The position numbers and the translations under genes were made by a program. Under the pieces are notes generated by a model, which did no database searches, had not been told where the DNA came from, and saw only the letters and a list, made by a program, of their open reading frames with translations. DNA of 64,000 bases from CBDCBA01 sp965214125 (GTDB lineage: Bacteria; Planctomycetota; Phycisphaerae; Tepidisphaerales; Tepidisphaeraceae), in NCBI GenBank assembly GCA_965214125.1, contig CBDCBA010000004.1, forward strand, positions 73,415-137,414. The letters run 5' to 3'. Below, one piece after another: positions 34,936 to 42,807 of this stretch. Within the stretch, counting starts at the first letter, position 1. Every line of letters starts with the position of its first letter.

Positions 34936-35035
34936 TAGGTCCTGTTGCGTAACTTGTAGGGTGGGATTTATCCCACCTCCGGTCGCTCCCGATGGTGGGA
35001 TGAATCCCACCCTGCAAGTTACGCAACACGACCTA
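34936..35035. repeat. Composite REPIN-like inverted repeat (GTAGGGTGGGA type)
   Basis: Long 42-base arms (34936-34977 and 34994-35035) with three mismatches and a 16-base loop. The inner half is GTAGGGTGGGATTTATCCCACC, itself palindromic and shared with the element at 61333. The outer half (TAGGTC..GTTGCGTAACTTG) is not seen elsewhere in the window. The outer end supplies the stop codon of the Uma2 gene. Confidence 0.9.
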
Positions 35036-35686
35036 GGAGGCCCTCGGCAGCAGGTCGCCGACGCGCACCTCGACCAAGGGGCCGTCAGCCGTCGGCAGGG
35101 CGAGCGTGTCGTCCGCCGCCAGATCGCGGCGGGTGGCGTAGCCCTCGCCGGACGGTTGGGTGAAGACGATGGCCGATCGTTCGCGGACGTTGAGCACCAC
35201 GTACATCCGCTCGCCCGCCGCGGCGTAGCGGCGGAGCTTTTCGCCCAGGTCGAAGCCGAGGGAGGAGTCGGCGACCTCGATGACGCAGAGCGTTTCGCTG
35301 GGGTCTGGATGCTGGTGTTGATAGTCGCGCAGCGTGCCGACCACGACTGACGCATCGGGAATCGGTGCCGAGCCATCGCCAAGCCGAACGTCCGTCTGGA
35401 CCTTGAGAAAGCAGCCACGGGCCTTGAACTGCGGCTTCAACTCGGCGAGCGATTCGACGGCGTAAGCGTGCTGCGGGCTCATCGTATTTCGAGATTGTCC
35501 TGATGCGCTGCGGTCGATGAGGCGAATGTAACCGTCGATGAGTTCCCACTGGTTCTGCCCGCCCATGCCGATGCGGTCCATGAGCTCGTAATACTCGTCG
35601 ACGGTCAGCCGCGGCACCATCGTCGGGCCCCAGTCGGCCTCGATGACCGCGAATCGCCGCTCGCCTTGCAAGGTTGTGGCTGCCAT
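35033..35686 (-). CDS. Uma2-family (DUF820) endonuclease-like protein
   Basis: PD-(D/E)XK-fold protein of the Uma2 family, abundant in planctomycetes and cyanobacteria. Conserved pieces are 'YELMD', 'NQWELIDGYI', 'PIPDASVVVG', 'VIEVADSSLGFDLGEKLRRYAAAGERMYVVLN' (split here by position: Asp, Glu and Lys are the likely active-site residues). Biological role is unclear. Its stop TAG lies inside an inverted repeat arm. Confidence 0.88.
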   Translation of the reverse strand: MAATTLQGERRFAVIEADWGPTMVPRLTVDEYYELMDRIGMGGQNQWELIDGYIRLIDRSASGQSRNTMSPQHAYAVESLAELKPQFKARGCFLKVQTDVRLGDGSAPIPDASVVVGTLRDYQHQHPDPSETLCVIEVADSSLGFDLGEKLRRYAAAGERMYVVLNVRERSAIVFTQPSGEGYATRRDLAADDTLALPTADGPLVEVRVGDLLPRAS

Positions 35687-35721
35687 AGCGAAAGTCTAAC
35701 GCCGCGCGTACTCTGGTGCCC

Positions 35722-36909
35722 ATGAAGATCCACGAGTACCAAGCCCGCGATCTCCTCTCCGGCTACGGCGTGCCCGTGCCCGCCGCCGAGACGGCCAAGT
35801 CCGTCGACGAGGCCGTTGCCGCGTACGACAAGTTCGCGGGTGAAGGCAAGGGCGATCTCGTGGTCGTCAAGGCCCAGGTCTACGCCGGCGGGCGCGGCAA
35901 AGCGGGGTTCGTCAAGCTCTGCAAGAGCAAGGACGAGGTGAAGCAGGCGGCCGAGTTCATGCTCGGCAACCGCATGGTCAGCAACCAGACCGGCCCCGAG
36001 GGCGTGCCCGTCAGCGTCCTGCTCGTCGCGCCCGGCGTCGACATCGCCAAGGAGTACTACGTCGCCATCACCCTCGACCGAGCCAAGGGAACGCCGGTCC
36101 TGATCGCCAGCAGCGAAGGGGGCGTGGAGATCGAAGAGGTGGCGGAGAAGAACCCGGACGCGATCCTGAAGGAGCCGCTGCACCCCTTGCTGGGCCTACA
36201 GCCGTTCCAGGCGATGGAGGTCGCGTTCCGCCTCGGCTTCGAGGGCAAGATGGTGCGCCAGGCCGCCAAGCTCATGACCGGCCTCGCCAAAGCCTTCCTC
36301 GAGACCGACGCCAGCATTGCCGAGATCAACCCGCTCGTCGTCACGACCGACGGCGAGCTGCTGGCGATCGACGCGAAGTTCAACTTCGACGACAACGCCC
36401 TGTTCCGCCAGAAGAAGATCGCCGAGATGGAGGACGAGAGCCAGGAGAAGGAGCTCGACGTCCGCGCCAAGAACGCCCAGCTCAACTACATCCAGCTCGA
36501 TGGCAACATCGGCTGCCTTGTCAACGGCGCGGGCCTGGCGATGGCGACGATGGACGTGGTGAAGCTCCACGGCGGGGAGCCGGCGAACTTCCTCGACGTC
36601 GGCGGCAGCGTGACGGCCGAGGGGGCGATCGAGGCCTTCAAGATCATCCTCGCCGACGACAGCGTGAAGGGCATTCTCGTCAACATCTTCGGCGGCATCG
36701 CCAAGTGCGACCTGATCGCCGAGGCCCTCGTGACGGCCGGCGAGCAGATCGGCTTCCAGGTGCCTGTTGTCGTCCGCTTGGAGGGCACGAATGTCGAGAA
36801 GGCCCGGGAAATCCTCGCAGACGCGAAGGCGAAGCTGCCGACCTTGCAAACGGCCGACGACGTGACCGACGCCGCGGAGAAGATCACCGGCGCCGTCAAA
36901 GCGGCCTAG
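35722..36909 (+). CDS. sucC: Succinyl-CoA ligase (ADP-forming) beta subunit
   Basis: TCA-cycle enzyme subunit that binds nucleotide and CoA ester. The ATP-grasp N-terminus starts MKIHEYQARDLLSGYGVPVP and has 'VVKAQVYAGGRGKAGFVKL'. The C-terminal flavodoxin-like part has 'EINPLVVTTDGELLAIDAKF', 'NIGCLVNGAGLAMATMD' and 'ILVNIFGGIAKCDLIAEAL'. Length 395 is typical. The alpha subunit gene sucD, usually next to it, is not adjacent. Confidence 0.97.
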   Translation: MKIHEYQARDLLSGYGVPVPAAETAKSVDEAVAAYDKFAGEGKGDLVVVKAQVYAGGRGKAGFVKLCKSKDEVKQAAEFMLGNRMVSNQTGPEGVPVSVLLVAPGVDIAKEYYVAITLDRAKGTPVLIASSEGGVEIEEVAEKNPDAILKEPLHPLLGLQPFQAMEVAFRLGFEGKMVRQAAKLMTGLAKAFLETDASIAEINPLVVTTDGELLAIDAKFNFDDNALFRQKKIAEMEDESQEKELDVRAKNAQLNYIQLDGNIGCLVNGAGLAMATMDVVKLHGGEPANFLDVGGSVTAEGAIEAFKIILADDSVKGILVNIFGGIAKCDLIAEALVTAGEQIGFQVPVVVRLEGTNVEKAREILADAKAKLPTLQTADDVTDAAEKITGAVKAA

Positions 36910-36932
36910 TCAGTTCGTTCCTGGACCACGTG

Positions 36933-37355
36933 ATGAACGCATCCTTCCTTGGGTCTCTCACCGCCCTAAGCCTTGCTGGCGCAACGGTCGGCTGCGTATC
37001 GACCACGCCGCGTGCCGTGCCGTACGGCACGAGCGCGATCGCGCTGCATTACGCGGACGATCTGGACATTCACGCTCCAACGGTGCTGGAGCGGGCGGGC
37101 CTGGCGACGTTCGAGTCGGCGGCGTCGAGCACGTTCGAGCACGGGCGCGGCGAGGCCGACCAGCATCTGTCGCGCGGTGTGAGCACGCTGCGCCTTCCTG
37201 ATGGCTCGGCCTTGAGCGTCGAGTCGGTGGCCTTGCCCGACGGCACGGCCGTGCTGTTCTTCAAGGCAAGCGATCCGGCCGTCCAGACGCGGGCAACGGA
37301 GCTGGTTCTCAACGCGTACGTTGACGCCGGGGCAACGCCCAATCCACCAAGGTGA
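36933..37355 (+). CDS. Putative lipoprotein, unknown function
   Basis: Not recognised. 140 residues with a lipoprotein signal (SLAGATVGC, Cys near residue 21). The mature part is a small mixed alpha/beta protein with 'TLRLPDGSALSVESVALPDG'. It follows sucC by 23 bases and precedes another small lipoprotein by 7 bases. Confidence 0.6.
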   Translation: MNASFLGSLTALSLAGATVGCVSTTPRAVPYGTSAIALHYADDLDIHAPTVLERAGLATFESAASSTFEHGRGEADQHLSRGVSTLRLPDGSALSVESVALPDGTAVLFFKASDPAVQTRATELVLNAYVDAGATPNPPR

Positions 37356-37362
37356 CGCCGAA

Positions 37363-37701
37363 ATGAAACTGCTTGTCCTTGTTCTTCTCCCACTGGCGGC
37401 CGGCTGCACGGTCGACACGGGCCAACCGTTGTTCCTGATCGTGGAGGACATGACGCAGTCGCCGCGCCATACGCTCGATGGCGAGCGGGTCGAAGTTCAC
37501 CTGCGACGCGACGCGCTGGGGCTGTCGAACACCGCTCCCGTCGGCATCGAGCAGGGTGGTCCCTACTCGGACAGCTTGAAGGTCACGGGCAAGGTCGTTG
37601 GCCAGTCGGCGTCGTGGATGGTCATTCAGCGGGACGACGAGTCGCTGGTCCATGTGCCGCGCGAGGTGGTGCTCTCCATCATCGTCGTCGCACCCGAGTA
37701 A
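37363..37701 (+). CDS. Small putative lipoprotein
   Basis: Not recognised. 112 residues starting MKLLVLVLLPLAAGC, a clear lipobox with Cys near residue 15. The mature part is beta-rich ('VEVHLRRDALGLSN', 'SASWMVIQRDDES'). It follows the preceding lipoprotein gene by 7 bases in the same direction, so the two probably share a transcript. Confidence 0.6.
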   Translation: MKLLVLVLLPLAAGCTVDTGQPLFLIVEDMTQSPRHTLDGERVEVHLRRDALGLSNTAPVGIEQGGPYSDSLKVTGKVVGQSASWMVIQRDDESLVHVPREVVLSIIVVAPE

Positions 37702-37733
37702 ACGTTGGCACGCGGGTTGCCGGGTGGGCAGGC

Positions 37734-38102
37734 ATGCAAGATCTTCCGACCGCTACCACTCCGCTGCCGATCGATCACGTCGCCGTTCCGAGCAACGACA
37801 TCAAGCGCGGCGTCGAGTTCTACTGCAAGCACTTCCAAGCCGAGGTGCTGTACCAGGATAACACGTGGGCGTTCCTCAAAATGGGCGAGGTGAAGCTGGC
37901 GCTCGTCACGCCGACGCAGCACCCGCCGCACGTGGCCTTGCGGATCGACGCGGAGCAACTTGACAAGTGGGCCGCCGGGAGCGAGCACGACGTTGACGAG
38001 CACCGCGACGGTACGAAGGGCATTTACCTCAAGGATCCCGACGGCAACGCGATCGAGTTGATCTGCTACCCCGACGGCCAAACGCCCTACGACGCGAAGT
38101 AG
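37734..38102 (+). CDS. VOC/glyoxalase-fold protein
   Basis: Vicinal oxygen chelate superfamily protein of 122 residues. The two beta-alpha-beta-beta-beta modules show 'IDHVAVPSNDIKRGVEFYCKH' and 'GIYLKDPDGNAIELICYP'. Metal-ligand candidates are His in 'DHVAV' and Glu in 'IELIC'. Substrate unknown; family members include lyases, dioxygenases and resistance proteins. Confidence 0.85.
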   Translation: MQDLPTATTPLPIDHVAVPSNDIKRGVEFYCKHFQAEVLYQDNTWAFLKMGEVKLALVTPTQHPPHVALRIDAEQLDKWAAGSEHDVDEHRDGTKGIYLKDPDGNAIELICYPDGQTPYDAK

Positions 38103-38130
38103 CGGCGACGATCCGGTAGCGTGGCGGGCG

Positions 38131-39111
38131 ATGGACGATCCCGAACCGCCAAGCTCGCCACGCTCCGAAAGTGCGGGCGTCATCGAGTGCGACCAATTCT
38201 GCCCGTGCGGCTACAACCTCCACCGCGCTCGCGTCGAACTGGATGAGCGGCTTGAACTGCCGGTGGTCCGATGCACCGAATGCGGCCGGTGGAACCACGC
38301 CGGCAACGGCTCGACCGCCACCCGCGCCTGGCTGCGTCGGTTGGCGGGCCTGCTCCTCTTCGCGTGGGCGGTCGTGCTGCTGGGGTTCGCCGTCGCCATC
38401 GGATTCGCGCTCTTCGGCCTCGACATCGGCTACTTCGAGGAGCACACGATCAGGGCGCAGGCGCACCCGACCAACGATCGCCCGGTCGTCCGCCTGTACA
38501 CCCTTGAGGCGGAGGTGAACGCCGTCCCCACGCCCGAGGAGAAGTGGGCGATGCTCGACGCGGCAGGCTTCACCGACCCGCGGTGGCAGCTTTTCAACGA
38601 GGCGAGCGAGCTATGGGCGTACGTCGATGACGAGGGTGGGGTCGTGGGGTTCGACGACGACATCGACGGCATGCGGTACTGGGGGCGCTACCAGATCGAC
38701 CGGTCGCGCCTGCCGGAAGTTGCCGGGCGCACGCCGCTGGCGTGGGGCTGGACGTTGGCGTTCGCGCTTCCGGTGCTGATCGGAACGCTCATCGTCGGCA
38801 TCTTCCAGAGCACGATTACCTGGCACCTGCGTTGGCCGTGGGTGATGATTCCACCGGTAATCCTGGTCGGGTTGTCGGCCCTGGGCTTCTACCTCGTGAC
38901 GCTCGGAGATCAGGACTACTTCCAGTACGCCCGCCAAACGGCGATGCTGTCGATGGTCTTCATCCAAGGCAGCGCTTTGCTTGGCTGGATCATCGGCCTG
39001 GCGATCGGGCGACCGATCGCCCGGCAGGTTGTTCGCCTGATCGTTCCGCCCAAGCCGCGGCAGATGCTCGCCTTCCTCTGGCACGCCGACGGCAAGTCAA
39101 TGCCGGCGTGA
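38131..39111 (+). CDS. Membrane protein with N-terminal zinc-ribbon-like motif
   Basis: Not recognised. The N-terminus has 'CPCGYNLHRA' and 'CTECGRW', a degenerate form of the planctomycete CGYDLRG ribbon. One helix lies near residues 73-97, a soluble domain follows, and three more helices lie at about 207-300. It resembles other planctomycete ribbon-membrane proteins of unknown role. Confidence 0.65.
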   Translation: MDDPEPPSSPRSESAGVIECDQFCPCGYNLHRARVELDERLELPVVRCTECGRWNHAGNGSTATRAWLRRLAGLLLFAWAVVLLGFAVAIGFALFGLDIGYFEEHTIRAQAHPTNDRPVVRLYTLEAEVNAVPTPEEKWAMLDAAGFTDPRWQLFNEASELWAYVDDEGGVVGFDDDIDGMRYWGRYQIDRSRLPEVAGRTPLAWGWTLAFALPVLIGTLIVGIFQSTITWHLRWPWVMIPPVILVGLSALGFYLVTLGDQDYFQYARQTAMLSMVFIQGSALLGWIIGLAIGRPIARQVVRLIVPPKPRQMLAFLWHADGKSMPA

Positions 39112-39124
39112 GCAGCGCGGCTGG

Positions 39125-39892
39125 TCACTCCTCGGCCACGTTCCAGCCGGCGAGATCAATGTCCTCTAGCTCGAACTTGGCCGAATCGACCTCGCCGTTG
39201 AGAGTCGGGTCGTAGAGCCGCACGATGCGAAGGTTCGTGCCGCCCGCGTCGAGGGTGATGACCTGCAACGGCAGGCCGGAGGTCGGCTCCACATCGAGTT
39301 CGACTTGCGAGAAGTCGTCGGCGAGCGGCGTCCCCTCGCGCGGCATCAGGCGCAGGCGGACCGTGCCCGCGACGGGGGCAACCTCCAGGTCCAAGTCGTC
39401 GGGCTCGGCCGGGTCGTAGCGCGTGACGACGAACTGCCGGCGTACCTCCGCGACCGGCTGGCCGATCGGCAGCGGGAAAGGGCCCTCGCCGAGCTTGAGC
39501 AAATCGCGGTCCGCCTGCTCGGGCGAGAGCTTGCGCGTCACCTGGTTTCTGGCGAGGTAGTTGCGGTCGACCAGTTCGTCGCCGCGAAGGCGATACTCGA
39601 TCTTCTCGGGTTTGTAAGCGCCGTCTGGCCCGTCGCGCTTGCCGTGCAGCAGGACGCGGAAGGTGACGTCCTTACCGTCGGCGCCCGCCTTGCGCAGCCA
39701 GACGTGGCCGGGGCGGATCGGGTTGTCGCCCATGTTGAAGTCGAAATCTTCGAACTCGACGCGGCTCTCGAGCGTGCGCAACTCCTCGCCAGCGAGGCGC
39801 ATCTTGTCCAGCAACGTATCTACGTCGCCCGCCGGTTCGTCCTGGACGACACCGACGAACGCGAGCAACGACAGCAGGAGGGTGATCCACAT
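39125..39892 (-). CDS. LolA-like outer-membrane lipoprotein-sorting family protein
   Basis: 255-residue exported protein (signal WITLLLSLLAFVGV). The pattern 'LLDKMRLAGEELRTLESRVEFEDF' at the start, strands 'VWLRKAGADGKDVTFRVLL', and 'LDVEPTSGLPLQVITLDAGG' near the end fit the incomplete beta-barrel of LolA/LolB-like proteins. Actual lipoprotein carrier activity is not shown; planctomycetes have many such paralogues. Confidence 0.65.
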   Translation of the reverse strand: MWITLLLSLLAFVGVVQDEPAGDVDTLLDKMRLAGEELRTLESRVEFEDFDFNMGDNPIRPGHVWLRKAGADGKDVTFRVLLHGKRDGPDGAYKPEKIEYRLRGDELVDRNYLARNQVTRKLSPEQADRDLLKLGEGPFPLPIGQPVAEVRRQFVVTRYDPAEPDDLDLEVAPVAGTVRLRLMPREGTPLADDFSQVELDVEPTSGLPLQVITLDAGGTNLRIVRLYDPTLNGEVDSAKFELEDIDLAGWNVAEE

Positions 39893-40004
39893 GGGAGGGG
39901 GGACGGTACACCCGCTAGACCCTTCGCCGACGCGGGGGTTTGGGAAGAGCAGCCATCCTTTAGGGATCGATCGGTCGTATGAAATCACACGCTGCTTGAT
40001 CGGA

Positions 40005-40078
40005 GGTAGCCGCGGACCTTGGTCCGCGCTTCGGACGCTAACTTATGTTCGACGCGCGGACCAAGGTCCGCGGCTACC
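40005..40078. repeat. REPIN-like inverted repeat (GGTAGC head)
   Basis: Perfect 25-bp arms (40005-40029 and 40054-40078), 24-base loop. Each arm is GGTAGC plus the palindrome CGCGGACC-TT-GGTCCGCG. It lies between two minus-strand genes (39125-39892 and 40105-41013). Confidence 0.92.
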
Positions 40079-40104
40079 CCGGCAAGAGATGATGGAAAGT
40101 GCCC

Positions 40105-41013
40105 TTAGCTCATTTCGACCGTCACCAGCGTGAAATCATCGTCGCACCGACGGTCCGACAGCAGGAGCGACAGGTCGGCGACGAGCGCGTCGGCCGATAG
40201 GTGCTTGCGGTCGGCGACGGCGTGGCGCCATTGGTCCATGCTGGGGCAGCCGTCGGCGTCGGGGAAGGCGCTCTCGACGCCGTCGGTGAAGAAGAGCATC
40301 CGGTCGCCCGGCTCGAGCTGGACCCGGCAAGGCTCGTAGCGCTCGTCAGCCATCACGCCGAGCAGCGCCCCCTCGCCGCCGAGCTCCTCGATGCGGGTGT
40401 TCTGGCCCTGGCCGCGCAGGAGCATGGGCATCGGGTGGCCGGCGCGGGCGAACTCGACCTTGCCGCCCGCGCAGTCCACCGTCGCGTAGACCGCCGTCGC
40501 GAACTGACCGCTCAGGCGCTGGGCGAGCAGCGTGTCATTCAGATCGGCCATGCTCTCGGCGGGCGTGAGGACGCGGTAGCAGCCGTCGGGGTCGATGGTC
40601 TTGGTCTTGAGGGCGTTGTGCATGAACATCGCCAGCAGCGCGGCCGGCATGCCGTGGCCCATCGCGTCGAGCAGGTAAACCCCGGCGTAGTGCTCGTCGA
40701 GACGGCGGACGTCGTAGAGATCGCCGCTGACGTGCCCGGCGGGACGGTAGAGCTGGTTGAACTGCACCTGCCCGTGGTTGGGCATCCGCTTGGGCAGGAA
40801 GTCGCGTTGCAGCCGGCTGGCGAGCTGGAGCTCCTGCTCGACCTTCCGCGCCGCCGCCCGGCCGTGATCGGCCTCGGTGCGGGCGGCGTCGAGCTGCTGC
40901 TGCATCTCGGCCACGCGCCGTTCGAGCTCGTGGGCCACCTCCACCGACGGCGCGGCGGCGGGGGTGGGGCGGGCGACGGACGGACGGACGGCGTTGGCGT
41001 AGGTGGCGATCAT
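40105..41013 (-). CDS. SpoIIE-type PP2C phosphatase
   Basis: Serine/threonine phosphatase of the RsbU/SpoIIE kind, usually acting on anti-sigma-factor antagonists. A coiled-coil leader (VAHELERRVAEMQQQLDAAR) precedes 'LQRDFLPKRMP', 'GHVSGDLYDVRRLDEHYAGVYLLDAMGHGMPAAL' (split motif: the GD..D and D..GHG metal sites), 'AGHPMPMLL', and 'DRMLFFTDGVES', ending 'CDDDFTLVTVEM'. All metal-binding Asp positions look intact. No sensor domain is attached. ATG 41013 is preferred over an upstream in-frame start. Confidence 0.9.
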   Translation of the reverse strand: MIATYANAVRPSVARPTPAAAPSVEVAHELERRVAEMQQQLDAARTEADHGRAAARKVEQELQLASRLQRDFLPKRMPNHGQVQFNQLYRPAGHVSGDLYDVRRLDEHYAGVYLLDAMGHGMPAALLAMFMHNALKTKTIDPDGCYRVLTPAESMADLNDTLLAQRLSGQFATAVYATVDCAGGKVEFARAGHPMPMLLRGQGQNTRIEELGGEGALLGVMADERYEPCRVQLEPGDRMLFFTDGVESAFPDADGCPSMDQWRHAVADRKHLSADALVADLSLLLSDRRCDDDFTLVTVEMS

Positions 41014-41134
41014 CGGGTGGGGCGGCCGCTTGAAGGGGCCACGCCTGACATCCGATTCGCCCCCCGCGCACGCCACCCGATCCCCGCCCTCTTGCGAGCA
41101 CCGCCGCGTTACCGGACGCCCGGCCCGCTTGGCG

Positions 41135-42079
41135 TCACTCCTCGGCCACGACGTCGGGCATGTCCAGCACGTCCCCCTTCTTCAGCCCGATCTGCCGCGA
41201 TCGGCCGGCGGCGATCTCGATCACGTACCGCGCCCGCCCGCTGCTGGGGATCGACCGCAAGCTCAGCGGCTGGCCCTGCTTGATGTCGACCACGCGCCCG
41301 CGCCCGCTGACGAAAATCAGGTCCAGCGGCACGTACGTGTTCTTCATGTGAAACGACAGCCAGTCGTCGTCATCAAAGACGAAGAGCATCCCCGCGTCGG
41401 GCGCGAGGTCCCGGCGGTACATCAGGCCGGTGCGGCGCTCGTCGTCGTCGTCGGCGACCATCAGCGTGAACGCCTCGCCGGCGAGGGTCATCGTGACAGT
41501 TGGCAACTCCTGCGGCGGCGGGAGGTCGGCCGGCGGCTGATTGGCCGGGCGCGAGTTCGGTGGGACGACAGTGGTCTGCCGGGCCGAGTTCCCGCTGGGC
41601 GCGGCGGGCGTGGGGGCGGTGGGGGTGGCGGCGGGCGCGTCGTCGGGCGCGGCCTGCTCGTCGCAGCCGACCGCGACGGCGAGCATCAGCGTCGCCGCCA
41701 CCCCCACCGCCGAGGCTTGGCCCAGGCGCTTGGCGGCCTCGCGGATGTTGCGCTTGAGCCGGCGCGTCAGGCGGATGTCGAGGTAGGTCAGGGCGATCAT
41801 GGCGAGAACGGTGGGGCCAAGGGCGAGCACGGCGATCGGCAGCAGCAGGCCGGCGCGGCGGTCGGGATCGTCGCGCAGCCAGATGGCGCGGCTGATGACG
41901 AAGTAGAGGGCGATGCCGGCCAGCAGCATCAGCACGCCGTTGAAGCGTCGCAACCGGACGCGGGAGCGATTGAGCTGTTGCCCCTCCAGCTCCGCCAGCG
42001 GGGCGACGCCGGTTGGGTTGGCCAGGTACCACGCCCCGGCCAGAATCACGGGCAGCGAGAAGCAGAGCGCCAGCAGCAT
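41135..42079 (-). CDS. Membrane protein fused to DUF192 domain
   Basis: 314 residues. Residues 1-120 have three hydrophobic helices and a basic loop. A fourth hydrophobic stretch ends in a lipobox-like 'MLAVAVGC' (Cys near 139), followed by a Pro/Ala linker. Residues about 190-314 are a DUF192 domain ('ERRTGLMYRRDLAPDAGMLFVF', 'FHMKNTYVPLDLIFV', 'YVIEIAAGRSRQIGLKKGD'). DUF192 function is poorly known. The internal lipobox suggests two ancestral genes joined in frame. It starts 8 bases after maf. Confidence 0.75.
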   Translation of the reverse strand: MLLALCFSLPVILAGAWYLANPTGVAPLAELEGQQLNRSRVRLRRFNGVLMLLAGIALYFVISRAIWLRDDPDRRAGLLLPIAVLALGPTVLAMIALTYLDIRLTRRLKRNIREAAKRLGQASAVGVAATLMLAVAVGCDEQAAPDDAPAATPTAPTPAAPSGNSARQTTVVPPNSRPANQPPADLPPPQELPTVTMTLAGEAFTLMVADDDDERRTGLMYRRDLAPDAGMLFVFDDDDWLSFHMKNTYVPLDLIFVSGRGRVVDIKQGQPLSLRSIPSSGRARYVIEIAAGRSRQIGLKKGDVLDMPDVVAEE

Positions 42080-42087
42080 GCCGTAGC

Positions 42088-42726
42088 TTACGAGGCGTCC
42101 GCCGCCAGGTTGGGCCGATCGGTCGGCTCAATGCCAACGTGGGCGAGCCACTCGACGACCTGCGGCATCGGCAGCCCGACCACGTTCGTCAGCTCGCCGT
42201 CGATGTTCGTCACGAACGGTCCGCCGGGCTCGCTCGCGCCGGGCGTGTCCTGGATGCCGTACGCGCCGGCCTTGCCCTGCCAGGTGCCGGTGTCGAGGTA
42301 GGCCTCGATGTCGGCGTCGCTCAGCGGGCGCATCGTGACGTTCGAGCAGATCATGCCGCACCGGCGGGTGTCGGCGGCGGCGTCGATCAGGCACAGGCCG
42401 GTGACGACGCGCTGGATCGATCCGCCGAGCAGCCGGAGCATGCGGGCGGCGTCGTCGCGGTCGGCGGGCTTGCCCAGCACCTCGTCGAGCGCGGTGTAGA
42501 CCACGGTGTCCGCCGCGAGGACAACGGCTTGGTCCGGGGACTGGGCGGCAACGTCTTTCGCCTTGGCCTCGGCAAGCAGGCCCGGCAGGTGGAAGGCATC
42601 GAGCGTGGCCGCGAGGGCTTCCTCGTCCACCGTCGACGGCCGGACGTCGAAGGTATAGCCGGCCTCGCGAAGCAGCGCCGCCCGGCGCGGCGAGGCGCTG
42701 GCGAGGATGAGCGGGCGCGACGCCAT
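42088..42726 (-). CDS. maf: Maf-family nucleotide pyrophosphatase
   Basis: Hydrolyses non-canonical nucleoside triphosphates such as dTTP, UTP or modified forms. Signatures: 'LILASASPRRAALLREAGY', 'VVLAADTVV', 'GKPADRDDAARMLRLLGG', 'YLDTGTWQGKAGAYGIQ' and 'NVVGLPM'. Length 212 is typical. Confidence 0.95.
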   Translation of the reverse strand: MASRPLILASASPRRAALLREAGYTFDVRPSTVDEEALAATLDAFHLPGLLAEAKAKDVAAQSPDQAVVLAADTVVYTALDEVLGKPADRDDAARMLRLLGGSIQRVVTGLCLIDAAADTRRCGMICSNVTMRPLSDADIEAYLDTGTWQGKAGAYGIQDTPGASEPGGPFVTNIDGELTNVVGLPMPQVVEWLAHVGIEPTDRPNLAADAS

Positions 42727-42807
42727 CGCCCGAGCCTAGCGGCGCGAGGTTGACCTTGCGCGCCGGGGCGGGACACTGATCGACCCGCGCTTCTCACGCA
42801 CCCGCTT

